Position numbers and translations under genes: made by a program. The notes beneath the pieces are model-generated. The model saw only the letters and a program-made list of their open reading frames with translations, was not told the DNA's origin and made no database searches. DNA of 7,596 nucleotides from Archangiaceae bacterium (GTDB lineage: Bacteria; Myxococcota; Myxococcia; Myxococcales; Myxococcaceae). Within the stretch, counting starts at the first letter, position 1, and each line of letters starts with the position of its first letter. Positions 1 through 6,344 of this stretch are shown here, one piece after another. The stretch lies in NCBI GenBank assembly GCA_023248915.1, contig JAHFDQ010000306.1, forward strand, positions 1 to 7,596, written 5' to 3'.

Positions 1-71
1 GCCGCCTCGAGGCCGGGGTAGCGGGCGACGAATTCGTCGTAGGCCTTCGGGGGCTTCGGCAGGGCGGCCAT
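1..71 (-). CDS. N-terminus of a small protein, probably carboxymuconolactone decarboxylase (CMD/AhpD-like) family; cut by window edge
   Basis: Reading the minus strand from the ATG at 71-69 gives MAALPKPPKAYDEFVARYPG followed by LEA, after which the window ends; only 23 full codons are present. The start is well supported: AAGGAG lies five bases upstream (77-82 on the plus strand). The opening pattern of LPKPPK followed by a Y-x-x-F-x-x-R-Y/F-P motif is what I recall from the N-termini of short carboxymuconolactone decarboxylase-like proteins, which belong to the AhpD-like fold (decarboxylases or peroxidase partners). The catalytic Cys/His region of that family would lie outside the window, so the assignment rests on N-terminal resemblance only. 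The gene is divergent from the histidine kinase, sharing a 176-base intergenic region with it. Confidence 0.5.
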   Translation of the reverse strand, partial: MAALPKPPKAYDEFVARYPGLEA

Positions 72-247
72 CGGGGCTCCTTGGGGTGCTCGAGCGCGCC
101 AACCTAGCACTGACTCCGCCGCAATCCCCTCTGCGGCCCGGCAGCCGAGCTTTACCCGACACTCGCCCCCGGGTACCCGCTTGGTGGAGGGTCTGGAGTG
201 TAGGATTAGTCCTTCGAGCAACGGAGCGCGGTGGGGGGACTGCGGGC
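72..247. promoter_or_regulatory. Divergent intergenic region between the CMD-like gene and the histidine kinase
   Basis: This 176-base gap must hold the promoters of both divergent genes. For the minus-strand gene, an extended -10-like TGCTAGGTT (minus strand, TAGGTT at 106-101) sits about 30 bases from the start codon, without a convincing -35. For the kinase, TAGGAT at 201-206 is a possible -10, but the only TTG-type hexamer nearby (181-186) is spaced too closely. A perfect 10-base palindrome, CGGGTACCCG, lies at 170-179 and could be an operator, though palindromes this short occur by chance. None of these promoter guesses is strong. Confidence 0.3.
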
Positions 248-2635
248 ATGGACGACATTCCTGAGGCAGCCCTGCTCGACCTGGTTTCCGCGCTGGTAGT
301 CGTGATCGACCGCGACGGCCGCATCGTTCGGTGGAACTCTGCCTGCACGCAGGCTTCCGGCTACTCGTTCGAGGAAGTGCGCGGCAAGCACGTCTGGGAC
401 ATGAGCCGCTCGCCTGGCGAGGTCGCCTTGGTCAGGGAAGTGTTTGCCGACCTGGACGCCGGCCGCGTCCCGCGCCAGTACGAGAACCAGGTGGTAGGCA
501 AGGACGGAACCCACCGCTGGATTGCCTGGACGAATTCCGCCTCGTTCGGGCCCGACGGACGAGTGGCGTTCGTCGTAGCCACGGGCGCCGACATCTCCGA
601 ACGCAAGCGCACCGAGGAAGCGCTCGAGCACAGCCAGAAGAGCATGGCGCGGGCGCAGACCATCGGCCGCGTCGGAAATTGGGAACGAGACATCATCACC
701 AACCAGATCTACTGGTCCGACGAGTTGTACCGGCTCGTCGGCATGTCCCCGGGCGAGCCGCTCGACGGCTTCGAAGACTTCCTGAAGCTCGTTCACCCCG
801 AAGACCGCGAGCGGGTGACGAAGGCCGCGGGCGACGCGGTGCGCGCGGGCATGCCGTACTCGGCCGATTTCCGTTTGGTGCGCAGGGACGGCACCGTCCT
901 CCTCGTCCACGCGAACGCGGAGTTGGTGGAAGACGAGCACGGGCAGCGGCGCCGGCTGGTCGGCACCGCGCGGGACATCACCGAGCGAGGCCTGGCCGAG
1001 GCCACGGTGAAGGCGAGCGAAGAGCGCATCAGGCTGCTGCTCGAATCATCTGCCGAGGGAATTTTCGGCGTAGACCTGAAAGGCGACTGCAGCTTCGCCA
1101 ACCACGCGTTCGCCGAGATGCTCGGCTACGCCGGACCCGACAGCCTGCTCGGAAGGAACTTGCACGCCCTCATGCATCACTCCCGGGCCGACGGTTCACC
1201 CTTCCCTCCCGAGGAATGTCCAGGGCTGAAGGCCTTGAGGTCGGCGAGCGCGCTTCAGGTCGAGGACGACGTGTTCTGGAAGGCCGACGGCACGCGTGTT
1301 CGCGTCGAGTACCGGGTTCGCCCCATCCTCCAGGGCGGCAAGCTGACGGGCATCGTCACCACCGTCCGGGACATCGGCGAAAAGAAGCGCGCCGAGGAAG
1401 CCGAGCACTTCTTGTCCGAGGCGAGCAAGGCCCTCGCCAGCTCGCTCGACTACTCCGCGACGCTCGCCCAGGTGGCGCAACTGGCCGTGCCGCGGCTGGC
1501 CGACTGGTGCCTCATCTTGGTGCTGGGCGAGGACGGGACGCTGCGGCCGATCAAGGTGGCCCACGCCGACCTCGCCAAGTCCGAGCTGGCGCGCGACATC
1601 GAACGCGGCTTCCCGCCTCCGCCCGGCGCGGCCAGCGCGCGCGTGCTGGGCACCGGGCAGCCCGAGCTGACCCGCGACGTCCGCGACGAGGACCTGGTCG
1701 CGACCGCCGTCGACGCGGCGCACCTCGAGGCGATGCGGCGAATCGGCATCCGGTCGCGCATCGCGGTGCCGCTCGCCGCGGAAGGCAAGAACTTCGGAGC
1801 CGTCATCCTGGTCGCGGCCGAGTCCGGTCGCCGCTACGGACCGAACGATCTGGCGCTGGCCGAGGAGGTCGGTCGCCGCGCCGCCCTGGCCATCGCGAAC
1901 GCGCGGTTGTACCAGACCGCCCAGCGGGCCGTTCAGGCTCGGGAAGACCTGCTGGCGATCGTCTCGCACGACCTCCGGACACCGCTGTCCGTCATCGTGC
2001 TCCAGGCGACCGCGCTCCAGCGGTTGTTCCTGACGGCGGAGCAGACCAGCGCCCTGAAGAAGCTCGCGTCCATTCGAAGCTCGGCCGCGCAGATCAAGCT
2101 GCTGATCACCGACCTGCTCGACGCGGCCACCATCGAAGCCGGCAGACTGGCCATCGTGCGGCAGCGCCACGAGATCCGGTCGATGGTGGACGACGCCATC
2201 GAGGGGACTCAGCCCCTGGCCGAGCAGGGCTCGCTCAAGGTCGAGCGGCAGGACTTGAAGGGCCTGCCTCTGGTGGCCTGCGACCGCCGCCGCATCCTGC
2301 GCGTGCTGACGAACCTCCTGTCGAACGCCATCAAGTTCACCCCTTCGGGCGGGACGATTCAGGTCCGGGCCGAGCGCTGCGACGGCGCCGTCCGCTTCAC
2401 CGTGGCCGACACTGGCAGCGGCATCTCTCCCGACGCGGTGCCTCACCTTTTCGAGCGCTACTGGCAGGCCGACCGGGCGAAGCGCGCGGGAGCCGGCCTG
2501 GGGCTGTTCATCGCCAAGGGAATCGTCGAAGCCCACGGCGGCCGTATCTGGGCCGAGAGCAAGTTGGGCGAAGGGAGCAGCTTCTACTTCACCCTGCCCG
2601 TCGAGCCGCCGTCTGAAGCCAGGTCGACAAGGTAG
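248..2635 (+). CDS. Soluble sensor histidine kinase, PAS-PAS-PAS-GAF-HisKA-HATPase_c (795 aa)
   Basis: Cytosolic two-component sensor kinase: it autophosphorylates a histidine with ATP and would pass the phosphate to a response regulator. Three PAS modules cover about residues 5-115, 125-250 and 255-385; the first two end in the typical D-I-[ST]-E-R motif and the third in DIGEKKRAEEA. A GAF-like domain follows at about 395-555. The phospho-acceptor H-box is SHDLRTPL (573-580, His574). The ATP-binding domain shows the N-box NLLSNAIKFTP (Asn693), G1 box DTGSGIS (721-727), F-box HLFERYW (733-739) and G2 box GAGLGLFIAKG (748-758). No membrane segment or signal peptide is visible, so the ligand is probably intracellular; it cannot be named. 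No receiver domain is attached and no response regulator lies in the window. The reading frame is open upstream to an ATG at 86, but I chose 248 because a GGGGGGA Shine-Dalgarno-like run (233-239) precedes it and the 54 upstream codons read as low-complexity Pro/Arg sequence unlike any domain. Confidence 0.93.
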   Translation: MDDIPEAALLDLVSALVVVIDRDGRIVRWNSACTQASGYSFEEVRGKHVWDMSRSPGEVALVREVFADLDAGRVPRQYENQVVGKDGTHRWIAWTNSASFGPDGRVAFVVATGADISERKRTEEALEHSQKSMARAQTIGRVGNWERDIITNQIYWSDELYRLVGMSPGEPLDGFEDFLKLVHPEDRERVTKAAGDAVRAGMPYSADFRLVRRDGTVLLVHANAELVEDEHGQRRRLVGTARDITERGLAEATVKASEERIRLLLESSAEGIFGVDLKGDCSFANHAFAEMLGYAGPDSLLGRNLHALMHHSRADGSPFPPEECPGLKALRSASALQVEDDVFWKADGTRVRVEYRVRPILQGGKLTGIVTTVRDIGEKKRAEEAEHFLSEASKALASSLDYSATLAQVAQLAVPRLADWCLILVLGEDGTLRPIKVAHADLAKSELARDIERGFPPPPGAASARVLGTGQPELTRDVRDEDLVATAVDAAHLEAMRRIGIRSRIAVPLAAEGKNFGAVILVAAESGRRYGPNDLALAEEVGRRAALAIANARLYQTAQRAVQAREDLLAIVSHDLRTPLSVIVLQATALQRLFLTAEQTSALKKLASIRSSAAQIKLLITDLLDAATIEAGRLAIVRQRHEIRSMVDDAIEGTQPLAEQGSLKVERQDLKGLPLVACDRRRILRVLTNLLSNAIKFTPSGGTIQVRAERCDGAVRFTVADTGSGISPDAVPHLFERYWQADRAKRAGAGLGLFIAKGIVEAHGGRIWAESKLGEGSSFYFTLPVEPPSEARSTR

Positions 2636-2697
2636 GTGGATGTACGCGTCAGCTGTCCGTCGTTCGAGGCGCGTTCCCAAGGTAGCATCCCCCCGAC

Positions 2698-2703
2698 AAG
2701 GAG
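2698..2703 (+). promoter_or_regulatory. Probable ribosome binding site of the glycine-rich lipoprotein gene
   Basis: AAGGAG lies 12 bases before the ATG at 2716, slightly further than ideal. A second purine run, GGAGGG (2709-2714), ends one base before the ATG and is too close to serve. No other in-frame ATG offers a complete signal peptide. The 80-base gap after the kinase stop (2635) shows no hairpin that I can find, so read-through from the kinase gene is possible. Confidence 0.45.
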
Positions 2704-2715
2704 AGCCCGGAGGGC

Positions 2716-5256
2716 ATGCCGCCCGCGTCCAGCGCAGACATCGCGCGAGCGCCCGCAACGCGGCGGACGCCCGGGTGTGCCTTTGCCGCGTTCGCCGCGC
2801 GACTCACTTTCTTCGCGCTCGCCGCCGGCTGCGATGAACGTCTTCCCGACTCGCCCCGCCCCGTCGCGGTGATTCCGGACCAGGGCCCGTCTGGGCACGC
2901 GGTGCGCATCACCATCTCCGGTGAAGGGCTCTCGCCCAGCGTGACCACCAACTTCGACCACCGGTCGCGAAGCCGCCTGAACACCCGCTTCGTCGTCCGC
3001 CTTGGGAGAGTGCCCCTGCGCGACGTGCGCGGCGCGGCCGACGGCGCCCTGACCGCGGAAGTGCCCGAGTCGCTCGAGGAAGGCCTCTACGCGCTGACAG
3101 TGGTCGACTCGGCCGGGCGGTTCGGCGAGCTGGCGGACGCCTACCGGGTGGTGGGCGATGACGAGTCGTTCAACCTCGTCTCGTCGTTCCGCTTCGAACC
3201 CATTGGGCCCGCGGCCGCGTCGGTGCCCTTCGCGGTGGCGATCGATGCGCTGGACGACGACGGCCAGGTCGTGGGCAGCTTCAACGGACCCGCGGCGCTC
3301 TCGGACCTGACGGGAACCGCCGTCCCTTCCACCGTGGGCTACTTCGTCGGAGGCCGGTGGAAGGGCCAGGTCGAGGTGCGGCAGCCGCACCCGAGCGACG
3401 CCTTGACCGCCACCGCGGAGGGCGGAGCGAGCGGCGAGTCCAACACCTTCGTGGTCACCGCCCTGCCCGGAACCGCCTTGAGGTTCTCGACGCCGCCGCG
3501 CGCGGTGGCCGCCGGCGACTGCTCGCCGGCAGTCACCGTCGAAATCCTCGACGCGCTGGGACAGACGACAGTCGCGGCCGCGCCCACCCTCGTGTCGCTC
3601 GCACCGAGCCAGCCGGTGGGGTTCGGCCTGTTCTCCGACGGCGCGTGCACGGCGCCCCTGTCGTCGCCGACGGTCGCGGCGGGTGACGCTTCGGCCACGG
3701 TCTACTTCCGAGCTACCCACGTCGGTCCGGTGACGCTGTTCGTCAGCACTCCGGGGCTGACCGGAGCCTCCCAGCAGGAATCGGTGGTGGCCGCGCCGGC
3801 GGTCCGGCTGGTGTTCCAGACCGCACCGCAGAACGTCGCCGCGGGGGCCTGCTCGCAGCCGGCCACCGTCCAGGCGGAAGACACCTGGGCCAACCCGTCG
3901 CCGGCGTCCGTCTCGGGAACCGTCGGGCTCGCCGCGGTGGGCACTGCGTTCGGTTTCTTCTCTGACGCGACGTGCGCCAGTTCCGCCTCGTCCGTCCCCC
4001 TGGCCCAGGGCCAGGCGAAGGCGACGTTCTACTTTTCGAGCACCCGGGCGCAGCTCGCGGACGTCTCTGCCAGCCTCGGCAGCCTGACGCCCGCGACCCA
4101 GACCGAGCGAATCGACCCGGCCGGACCGGCGACGCAGTTGGCGTACGTCACGCCCGCCCAGACGATTCCAACCGGCACCTGCTCGGCCGCCGTCACCCTG
4201 GAGACACGAGACCCGTTCGGCAACGCCGTCGCGGGCACGTCGGCGGTGCAAGTGGCGCTCGCGGCGGCGCCGGCGGCCGGGTTCACGCTCTACGGCGATG
4301 CCGCCTGCACGAACGCCGTCGGCTCGGTCGGCATTGCCGCCGCGTCCTCGACGGCCTCGTTCTACTTCCAGGGCCAGGTGCCCCGAATGGTGTCGGTCTC
4401 TGCGAGCGCGGCCAACCTGACCTCGGCACTTCAGGTGGAAACCGTCGTTCCCGGAGCGGGCTACGACGCTGGAACCTGCCCGCCCGACTCGGTGACTTTC
4501 ACAGCCGACGGCACGTTCACGCTGCCGGCCAACTGCACGTCGATGACGGTGCAAGCCTACGGGGGTGGAGGCGCGGGCGGAGCCAAGAACCAGGGCAGTT
4601 CGGCCGCCGCGGGTGGCGCCGGAGGTCAGGCGGTCAAGACTTTCACCGGCCAGGCTCCGGGCACGGCCTATCAGATCATCATTGGGCTCGGCGGAACGTG
4701 CGGATCGAAGGTCGCGACGCCGGGAGGTTACGCGGGAGGCCGCGGGGGGAATTCTGGCGGCTCGATCAATGGGGGAAACGGCCTCGGCGCGACTGCGCCG
4801 CCCGGAGGCACCGGCGGCGCGGGTTCGAGCGGCGGTCAGCCCGGCGGAGCAGGAGGCAACGGAGGTTACGGGGCCGGAGGCGGAGGCGGTGGAGGCGATT
4901 CGGCCCCTGGCAACAGCGGCGGAGCCGCGACGACGTTTCAGCTGGCTTCGCCCGTCACCGACTACGTCGTCGCCGGAGGTGGCGGCGGCGCCGGAGCGGC
5001 GGACCAGAACGGCGACGTCGCGGGCGCGGGTGGCGCGGCCTGCGACGGTTACGACGGCGCCAACGGAGCCGCGGCGGTCGCCGGAGGCCGCTCGGCAGGA
5101 GGCGGGGGAGGAGGCGCGTGCTTCTGCCTCGGCGGGACCTGCGACTCGACCCCAATTCCGGGCGGTGGCGCGGGGGGAGTCAAAGGCACGAGCGGAGGGA
5201 CCTGCGCTGCTGCCCAGAATGGAGCAGGCGGCTGGGTCGTCGTCACGGTGCCGTGA
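2716..5256 (+). CDS. Modular surface lipoprotein: IPT/TIG-like domain, Ig-like repeats, C-terminal glycine-rich domain (846 aa)
   Basis: Predicted exported lipoprotein of the cell envelope; no catalytic motif is seen, so a structural, adhesive or binding role is inferred. Residues 1-39 form an Arg-containing n-region, a hydrophobic stretch and a canonical lipobox, LAAGC, with the lipidated Cys at 39. Residues about 48-146 resemble an IPT/TIG domain (PDQGPSGHAVRITISGEGLS early, VPESLEEGLYALTVVDSAG late). Residues about 150-248 form a second Ig-like module with GGRWKGQVEV and ending SNTFVVT. Three tandem repeats of 110 residues follow (251-580), each with two Cys. Residues about 587-846 are a glycine-rich domain that opens SVTFTADGTFTLPANCTSMT and closes GGWVVVTVP, the usual frame of bacterial glycine-rich surface domains; it contains eight Cys, including a CFC...C cluster at 802-809. 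Asp at position 40, just after the lipidated Cys, is an inner-membrane retention signal in E. coli, but the rule may not hold here. The final codons and stop lie in a 28-base repeat duplicated at 6322-6349. Confidence 0.85.
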   Translation: MPPASSADIARAPATRRTPGCAFAAFAARLTFFALAAGCDERLPDSPRPVAVIPDQGPSGHAVRITISGEGLSPSVTTNFDHRSRSRLNTRFVVRLGRVPLRDVRGAADGALTAEVPESLEEGLYALTVVDSAGRFGELADAYRVVGDDESFNLVSSFRFEPIGPAAASVPFAVAIDALDDDGQVVGSFNGPAALSDLTGTAVPSTVGYFVGGRWKGQVEVRQPHPSDALTATAEGGASGESNTFVVTALPGTALRFSTPPRAVAAGDCSPAVTVEILDALGQTTVAAAPTLVSLAPSQPVGFGLFSDGACTAPLSSPTVAAGDASATVYFRATHVGPVTLFVSTPGLTGASQQESVVAAPAVRLVFQTAPQNVAAGACSQPATVQAEDTWANPSPASVSGTVGLAAVGTAFGFFSDATCASSASSVPLAQGQAKATFYFSSTRAQLADVSASLGSLTPATQTERIDPAGPATQLAYVTPAQTIPTGTCSAAVTLETRDPFGNAVAGTSAVQVALAAAPAAGFTLYGDAACTNAVGSVGIAAASSTASFYFQGQVPRMVSVSASAANLTSALQVETVVPGAGYDAGTCPPDSVTFTADGTFTLPANCTSMTVQAYGGGGAGGAKNQGSSAAAGGAGGQAVKTFTGQAPGTAYQIIIGLGGTCGSKVATPGGYAGGRGGNSGGSINGGNGLGATAPPGGTGGAGSSGGQPGGAGGNGGYGAGGGGGGGDSAPGNSGGAATTFQLASPVTDYVVAGGGGGAGAADQNGDVAGAGGAACDGYDGANGAAAVAGGRSAGGGGGGACFCLGGTCDSTPIPGGGAGGVKGTSGGTCAAAQNGAGGWVVVTVP
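2764..2832 (+). other. Lipoprotein signal peptide core and lipobox of the glycine-rich protein
   Basis: Codons 17-39 encode Arg-rich residues, then the hydrophobic segment CAFAAFAARLTFFALAAGC. The last five residues (LAAGC) match the signal peptidase II lipobox, with the invariant Cys encoded at 2830-2832. The n-region is longer than usual (about 20 residues), so the true start might lie slightly downstream, but no ATG offers itself before the hydrophobic core. Confidence 0.75.
3466..3795 (+). repeat. Ig-like repeat 1 of 3 in the glycine-rich lipoprotein (residues 251-360)
   Basis: The unit begins PGTALRFSTP and contains Cys269 in a AGDCS motif, a FSDGAC motif (Cys311) and ATVYFRA near the end. 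It aligns without net gaps to the next two units at a period of exactly 110 residues (330 bases). Paired Cys about 42 residues apart suggest one disulfide per unit, consistent with an exported protein. This repeat type (AGxCS ... DxxC ... YF) is familiar from myxobacterial surface proteins; the resemblance is from memory, not from a search. Confidence 0.75.
3796..4125 (+). repeat. Ig-like repeat 2 of 3 in the glycine-rich lipoprotein (residues 361-470)
   Basis: The unit begins PAVRLVFQTA, has AGACS (Cys379), FFSDATC (Cys420) and ATFYFSS, and ends TQTERIDPAG. Relative to the flanking units, the distance between the two Cys is one residue shorter (41 against 42), compensated elsewhere so that total length remains 110 residues. 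Confidence 0.75.
4126..4455 (+). repeat. Ig-like repeat 3 of 3 in the glycine-rich lipoprotein (residues 471-580)
   Basis: The unit begins PATQLAYVTP, has TGTCS (Cys489), the RDPFGN segment typical of this Ig-like type, LYGDAAC (Cys531) and ASFYFQG, and ends LQVETVVPG. It leads directly into the glycine-rich domain through a short linker containing Cys588. Confidence 0.75.
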
Positions 5257-5261
5257 TTGGC
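5234..5261 (+). repeat. 28-base direct repeat, copy A (3' end of the glycine-rich lipoprotein gene)
   Basis: Starts GGGTCG and ends GATTGGC. It spans the codons for the terminal VVVTVP, the TGA stop at 5254-5256 and five bases beyond it. It is identical over all 28 bases to 6322-6349, in the same orientation. It contains a dyad, TCACGG-TG-CCGTGA, at 5243-5256. The bases on either side differ between the two copies. Confidence 0.9.
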
Positions 5262-5314
5262 GCCCCTGACTACGTCCTCGAAAGTCCACTGCCTACTGTG
5301 GGATTTTCAAGGAC
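5257..5314 (+). other. Short gap between the lipoprotein gene and the ATPase pseudogene
   Basis: Fifty-eight bases. A weak CCAC/GTGG inverted repeat (5286-5289 and 5298-5301) is followed by ATTTTC; a four-pair stem is too short to call a terminator. No good ribosome binding site at normal spacing precedes the GTG at 5315 (the purine run AAGGA at 5309-5313 ends one base before it), so the original ATPase start may have been lost or lain elsewhere. Confidence 0.4.
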
Positions 5315-6270
5315 GTGGCTGCCCTCGTCCAACGCGCGGAACTCCGGGTCCGGCTCGAGACGGCGCTGCGTCGATCTCCGGTGGTCCTCCTCCTGGGGCC
5401 GCGTCAGTGCGGCAAGACGACGCTGGCGCGCGAGCTAGCCCGTCGTCCGAAGGCGACATGATTCGACCTCGAGGACCCCGCGACTCCTCTGCGCCCCGAG
5501 GTGGCCAGGCAGGTGCTCGCGCCGCTGCGGGGGCTGGTCGTCATCGACGAGTTTCAACGGTTGCCCGGGCTGTTCGAGCTTCTTCGCGTCCTCGCGGACC
5601 AGCGACCGGTGCGGACGCGCTTCCTCATTCTCGGCAGCGCTTCCCCGGACTTCGCGAAAGGCGCCTCCGAATCATTGGCCGGGCGAGTCGAGTCCTGCGA
5701 GATGTCCGGCTTCGACGTCCGCGAAGTCGATCCGGCCCGTCAAACGGCGCTCTGGGTACGTGGCGGCTTCCCGCCCGCGCTGCTGGCCTGCACCGACTCC
5801 GACAGCTCGTTCCCTGGTTCGAGAACCTGGGGAAGCGCCTGGTGAAGTCGCCGAAGGTGTACTTCCGAGACTCGGGGCTGCTCCACGCGCTGCTCGGTCT
5901 CGGTACTCGCCTCGAGGTGCTCGCCCACCCCCGTCTGGGTGCGTCATGGGAGGGCTTCGCCCTCGACCAGACGATTCGGCTGACGGGCGCCGAGCGCGAT
6001 GCGTACTTCTACGCCACCCACGGCGGGGCCGAGCTCGACCTTCTAGTGATGCGCGGCGGCAAGCGATTCGGCTTCGAGTTCAAGCACGACGACGCGCCGC
6101 GAATGACGAAGTCGATGCAGGTGGCCATCGCGGACCTGGCCCTGGCCCACCTCTACGTCGTGCACCCGGGCGAGGGCGCCCTTCCACTCTCGGCAGACGC
6201 CACGGCGGTAGGGTTGGCGGCCCTCGCCAGGACGCTGGAAAGCGCGAGGCTGGCCCGCCCGCGGGTGTGA
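5315..6270 (+). pseudogene. Decayed AAA ATPase of the DUF4143 family: in-frame stop plus internal deletion with frame change
   Basis: Remnant of an ATPase with a Walker-type AAA domain and a C-terminal DUF4143 region. From the GTG at 5315, the first frame shows the Walker A motif GPRQCGKT (codons 28-35, 5396-5419), then a TGA at 5459-5461 where relatives would carry an aromatic residue before FDLEDP. The same frame continues through the Walker B motif GLVVIDE (Asp at 5546), RFLILGSAS and LWVRGGFPPALL. Near 5800-5810 the sequence jumps to another frame, continuing QLVPWFENLGKRLVKSPKVYFRDSGLLHALLGL through to the natural-looking end at 6270. That C-terminal part carries AELDLLV...FGFEFK, the PD-(D/E)xK-like signature often seen in DUF4143. 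The join lacks the helical segment normally found between these blocks, an estimated 80 residues, leaving about 317 codons against a usual 380-400. No functional protein is expected. It lies between 28-base direct repeats. Confidence 0.85.
5459..5461 (+). other. In-frame TGA interrupting the ATPase gene
   Basis: The homologous reading frame runs through this stop without shifting: ...RRPKAT before it and FDLEDPATPLRPEVA after it. One base change (for example TGG to TGA) would explain it. It cuts the protein just after the Walker A region. Confidence 0.8.
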
Positions 6271-6293
6271 CTCGCGCCTGGCGGCGTCGCCGA

Positions 6294-6344
6294 GCGGCCG
6301 ACCAGAACGGCGCCGTGGGCCGGGTCGTCGTCACGGTGCCGTGA
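6294..6344 (+). pseudogene. Remnant of the 3' end of a glycine-rich lipoprotein gene
   Basis: In frame with the TGA at 6342-6344 this reads AADQNGAVGRVVVTVP, matching the end of the intact gene (AAAQNGAGGWVVVTVP, 5206-5253) at 13 of 16 residues. Upstream of the 28 identical bases the nucleotide match drops, with several differences, so this is a diverged copy rather than a simple recent duplication of the whole end. Just upstream another frame reads APGGVA, hinting that more glycine-rich sequence existed before a frame change. No start codon or signal sequence remains. Confidence 0.65.

Noticed and set aside
86..247. 54-codon N-terminal extension of the kinase
   Set aside because: The residues are Pro/Arg-rich without domain character, the ATG at 86 would lie within the leader of the divergent gene, and a better Shine-Dalgarno-like run precedes the ATG at 248.
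331..2616. 761-codon plus-strand open frame in another phase of the kinase gene
   Set aside because: The Arg/Ala/Gly-rich translation has no motif; the overlapping frame contains all kinase signature boxes.
1196..2758. 520-codon minus-strand open frame across the 3' half of the kinase
   Set aside because: Arg/Gly/Leu/Gln-rich translation without recognisable motifs, lying opposite the strongly supported GAF-HisKA-HATPase coding sequence.
4560..5230. Repetitive GGAGGC/GGCGGC runs considered as a satellite or CRISPR-like array
   Set aside because: The runs are glycine codons in a continuous coding frame, with no fixed-length repeat and spacer units.
2584..5289. 901-codon open frame on the minus strand opposite the glycine-rich lipoprotein gene
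   Set aside because: Its translation is Arg/Gly/Ala low-complexity sequence with no domain or signal. The plus-strand frame has a signal peptide, ordered domains and regular repeats, so the antisense frame is a by-product of high GC content.
5286..5307. Possible rho-independent terminator after the lipoprotein gene
   Set aside because: The stem has only four pairs (CCAC/GTGG), the loop is eight bases and the T-run is four; too weak to call.
5257..5314. ATPase gene start upstream in the long frame beginning at 5257
   Set aside because: That frame matches DUF4143 only after about 5805; its first 180 codons are an out-of-phase reading of the ATPase N-terminal block.
3972..5438. 488-codon plus-strand frame overlapping the glycine-rich domain and the start of the ATPase relic
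   Set aside because: It is an Arg-rich frame-shifted reading of glycine-rich DNA and spans two unrelated genes; no start signal or domain.
5262..6321. Segment between the direct repeats considered as an insertion sequence
   Set aside because: It encodes no transposase, has no terminal inverted repeats that I can find, and the 28-base flanking repeats are far longer than usual IS target duplications.
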